Of a stretch of 64,000 bases of DNA, positions 62,231 through 64,000 are shown in pieces. The stretch is from Pseudomonas haemolytica. GTDB lineage: Bacteria; Pseudomonadota; Gammaproteobacteria; Pseudomonadales; Pseudomonadaceae. Every line of letters begins with the position of its first letter. The first letter of the stretch is position 1. The notes below the pieces were generated by a model that worked only from the letters and a program-made list of their open reading frames with translations, did no database searches and was not told where the DNA came from. The position numbers and the translations under genes were made by a program. The stretch lies in NCBI RefSeq assembly GCF_009659625.1, contig NZ_VOIW01000008.1, forward strand, positions 62,001 through 126,000. Direction: 5' to 3'.

Positions 62231-62941
62231 TTAAAACAGCCCTGCTTTCGAGGCGCTGAGCACGGCAGCGATTTTGTTGTTGACGCCCAATTTCTTGAAG
62301 GTACTGCTGATATGAAAGCCCACTGTGCGTTCCGCGAGGCAGAGGATAGTGGCAATCTCCGAGGCGGTTTTGCCCTTGGCTGACCACATCAGGATCTCCG
62401 TTTCTCGTGGGGTCAATTTGCTCGATGGGTTCATGCTCGGCTCAGTAGCATATTTCTGCGCTACCACGGCGTGCATGGCATGGCATAACCACAGCACTTG
62501 GCCGGCTTTTTCGTAAAGTTCCTCGGGGCTGACGGCGTCATGACTGCGGCCCACGCTCAGCATACTGAAGACGCCCTGGAAGTCGTGGACAGCCTGGCTC
62601 CAACCCAGGTGAATGCCGAACGACTGGGTCAACGCCCACAAATGCGGTGCCGTGCTGAACGCCTTCTCTTCCCAGACCAATGGTAGAACACAGCGCTTGC
62701 AGTGAGCCACGACGGGATCTGTGTCAAAAAAGTGGGCTTGCTTATACAAGGAGTTGAATTCATTTGGGTAGTTGTTGATTTGTACGGTATTTACCTGGCT
62801 GGTTGGAAGTTGGGAGCTCATCGTGAAGGAGCAGTATTCAAAGCCCAATTCATAGGTGTGGTTAATGACCATCTCAAAAACACTGGTGACCTCGTTCTCA
62901 CCTTCGAGTTTTGGGAGTCGTGTATTGCGCCAGTTGACCAT
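62231..62941 (-). CDS. LuxR-family solo regulator with AHL-type binding domain
   Basis: A 236-residue quorum-sensing-type regulator. The ATG at 62941 is chosen because GGAG lies eight bases upstream, and it gives the usual LuxR length. The ligand domain (about 15-160) keeps Tyr66, Asp75, Pro76 and Trp90, equivalent to TraR Y61, D70, P71, W85, but Trp57 is Phe62. The C-terminal helix-turn-helix is LTPRETEILMWSAKGKTASE to ATILCLAERTVGFHISSTFK. No luxI homologue is in the window. GC content is below the neighbours. PpoR-like solo regulators of Pseudomonas are the nearest family in my memory. Confidence 0.88.
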   Translation of the reverse strand: MVNWRNTRLPKLEGENEVTSVFEMVINHTYELGFEYCSFTMSSQLPTSQVNTVQINNYPNEFNSLYKQAHFFDTDPVVAHCKRCVLPLVWEEKAFSTAPHLWALTQSFGIHLGWSQAVHDFQGVFSMLSVGRSHDAVSPEELYEKAGQVLWLCHAMHAVVAQKYATEPSMNPSSKLTPRETEILMWSAKGKTASEIATILCLAERTVGFHISSTFKKLGVNNKIAAVLSASKAGLF

Positions 62942-63336
62942 CGGCAAATCTCCATGGGTGTTGGTGTGACTTGGGTACGTCCTGATCCCAATGAGATACG
63001 GAAAAGAGTGTAGGGCACGGACTACGATGCGGGATGAATTTTTCGCTCTTTTGTGACCGATTTTAGGAGTGTTCTCGCTCGGTTCGTTCGCGTATCTGCC
63101 ACCCATTAAGTTAGTTTTTTTTCGGTGTATTAATGGGTTAGGTAAGCGTCTTAAACGCAATGTGTACACCGTTTTTGGCACTACTTAAGCTAGATAGGTG
63201 GGGTGCAAATAGCCAATTGATCAAAGGTGATGCTAAAGCGCCATCAATGTTGGTGGGCTTGATGCCACTACTGTTCATCGGTGTTTTAATGCGCCACTTT
63301 GGGGGACACTAGGGCCCCTGTTGAACGGAGTGCCCC
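62942..63336. other. 395-base intergenic region between luxR and fpr
   Basis: The region separates two divergent genes and must hold both promoters. It is more AT-rich than its surroundings, with runs such as TTAGTTTTTTTTCGG near 63112-63126. No open frame, repeat or terminator is convincing. A loose inverted pair GCCATCAA...CTTGATGCC at about 63240-63266 is the only symmetric element seen. Confidence 0.5.
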
Positions 63337-64000
63337 ATGACGGCCAGCGCTGAGAAACATACCTGCCAGACCCTGCTCGACGTGCAATCGTTGACGCCCA
63401 GCCTGTTTACGCTGCGCACCACGCGTGACGCCGGCTTTCGTTTCACGGCGGGGCAGTTTGTACGCCTGGGAGTGACCAAGGCGGATGGCAGTGTTGTCTG
63501 GCGTGCTTACTCCGTGGTGTCGTCGCCTTTCGACGAATACCTCGACTTTTTTTCCATCGTCGTTCCCGATGGGGAGTTCACCAGTGAGTTGAGTCGCTTG
63601 CGGGTCGGCGATACGTTGTTGGTAGAGCGCCAGGCCACGGGTTTCCTGACGCTGAGTCGTTTCGTTGATGGGCGCGACCTCTGGCTGCTGGGGACCGGCA
63701 CAGGCGTGGCGCCGTTCCTGTCGATCCTGCAGGACTTTGAAGCCTGGGAGAAATTCGAGCGAATCATTCTGGTGTACAGCGCGCGCGAAGCCAAGGAGCT
63801 GGCCTATCAGTCATTGATCAAGACACTGGGGGAGCGAGAATACCTGGCCGAATATGCGCATAAACTCACCTACATCCCCATCGTCACTCGCGAGCAACAT
63901 CCGGGCGCGTTGAACGGGCGCATTACTACCTTGATAGAAAATGGTGAGTTGGAGCGTGCGGCCGGCGTCGAGTTGAGCCCACAACATTCACGTGTACTGA
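63337..64000 (+). CDS. fpr: Ferredoxin/flavodoxin-NADP+ reductase (3' end outside window)
   Basis: The first 221 residues of a flavoenzyme transferring electrons between NADPH and ferredoxin or flavodoxin. ATG 63337 follows ACGGAG. FAD motif RAYSVVSSP (Arg-x-Tyr-Ser) is at about 52-60, DFFSIVVPDGEFTSEL is the isoalloxazine-side block, and GTGTGVAPFLSIL is the NADP site (about 121-133). Pattern resembles the second Pseudomonas Fpr type (FprB). It is divergent from the LuxR solo. Confidence 0.9.
   Translation, partial: MTASAEKHTCQTLLDVQSLTPSLFTLRTTRDAGFRFTAGQFVRLGVTKADGSVVWRAYSVVSSPFDEYLDFFSIVVPDGEFTSELSRLRVGDTLLVERQATGFLTLSRFVDGRDLWLLGTGTGVAPFLSILQDFEAWEKFERIILVYSAREAKELAYQSLIKTLGEREYLAEYAHKLTYIPIVTREQHPGALNGRITTLIENGELERAAGVELSPQHSRVL

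Noticed and set aside
63240..63266. lux-box-like element between luxR and fpr
   Set aside because: The two arms GCCATCAA and CTTGATGCC pair imperfectly and do not match the usual 20-base lux box.

Overview
The window is a high-GC chromosomal segment from a Pseudomonas, most likely of the P. fluorescens group. The evidence is codon use, about ten dispersed copies of the Pseudomonas REP sequence (GTGGGAGGGGGCTTGCTCCC type), gene order like P. aeruginosa PA3977 to PA3959 (hemL, thiE, thiD, ladS, acyl-CoA dehydrogenase, amn, pseudouridine synthase, Lrp, cation efflux), a complete hasISRADEF haem-acquisition locus and a cioAB oxidase. I see no tRNA, rRNA, CRISPR array, prophage or insertion sequence.

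Layout. 1-6.2 kb: a partial Sel1-repeat gene, then the thiD-thiE-hemL cluster and the hybrid sensor kinase ladS. 6.2-20.6 kb: conserved housekeeping genes (AidB-like dehydrogenase, amn, rluE, an Lrp regulator, cation efflux, hrpB, nuclease and membrane proteins), with an unassigned terminator-ended transcript near 11.2-11.4 kb. 20.7-21.8 kb: an accessory patch with a DUF6124-like gene under a highly structured leader and a carrier-protein-like gene lacking the attachment serine. 21.9-33.1 kb: a cyclase/Lrp pair, rhlE, an orphan coiled-coil gene, a flavoprotein gene carrying DnaA boxes, an HDAC-like hydrolase, tesB-HAD and a hydrolase/metallopeptidase pair. 33.2-39.8 kb: quinate/shikimate catabolism (transporter, quiC1, TetR regulator, QSDH-type dehydrogenase, aroQ), with a shared 15-bp operator-like site in front of both arms. 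39.9-49.7 kb: the haemophore system hasI-hasS-hasR-hasA-hasD-hasE-hasF. 49.7-56.6 kb: trmA with a purine permease, a DUF4879 protein and a three-subunit molybdenum aldehyde dehydrogenase. 56.7-64 kb: an MFS exporter, the Anr-box-preceded cioA-cioB-DUF2474 oxidase operon, rlmG, a LuxR solo and the start of a ferredoxin-NADP reductase.

How the genes work together. A Fur-box-controlled ECF sigma factor and its anti-sigma factor should switch on the HasR receptor, the HasA haemophore and its type I secretion apparatus. The quinate block imports ring compounds and converts dehydroquinate/shikimate to protocatechuate. The cyanide-insensitive oxidase sits behind a perfect Anr/FNR half-site pair.

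The most unusual items are the three-way-junction leader in front of the DUF6124-like gene, the DnaA-box cluster partly embedded in coding sequence at 27 kb, the PcaR-type operator pair of the quinate block, the 11.3 kb transcript, the serine-less carrier protein and the W-to-F LuxR solo.
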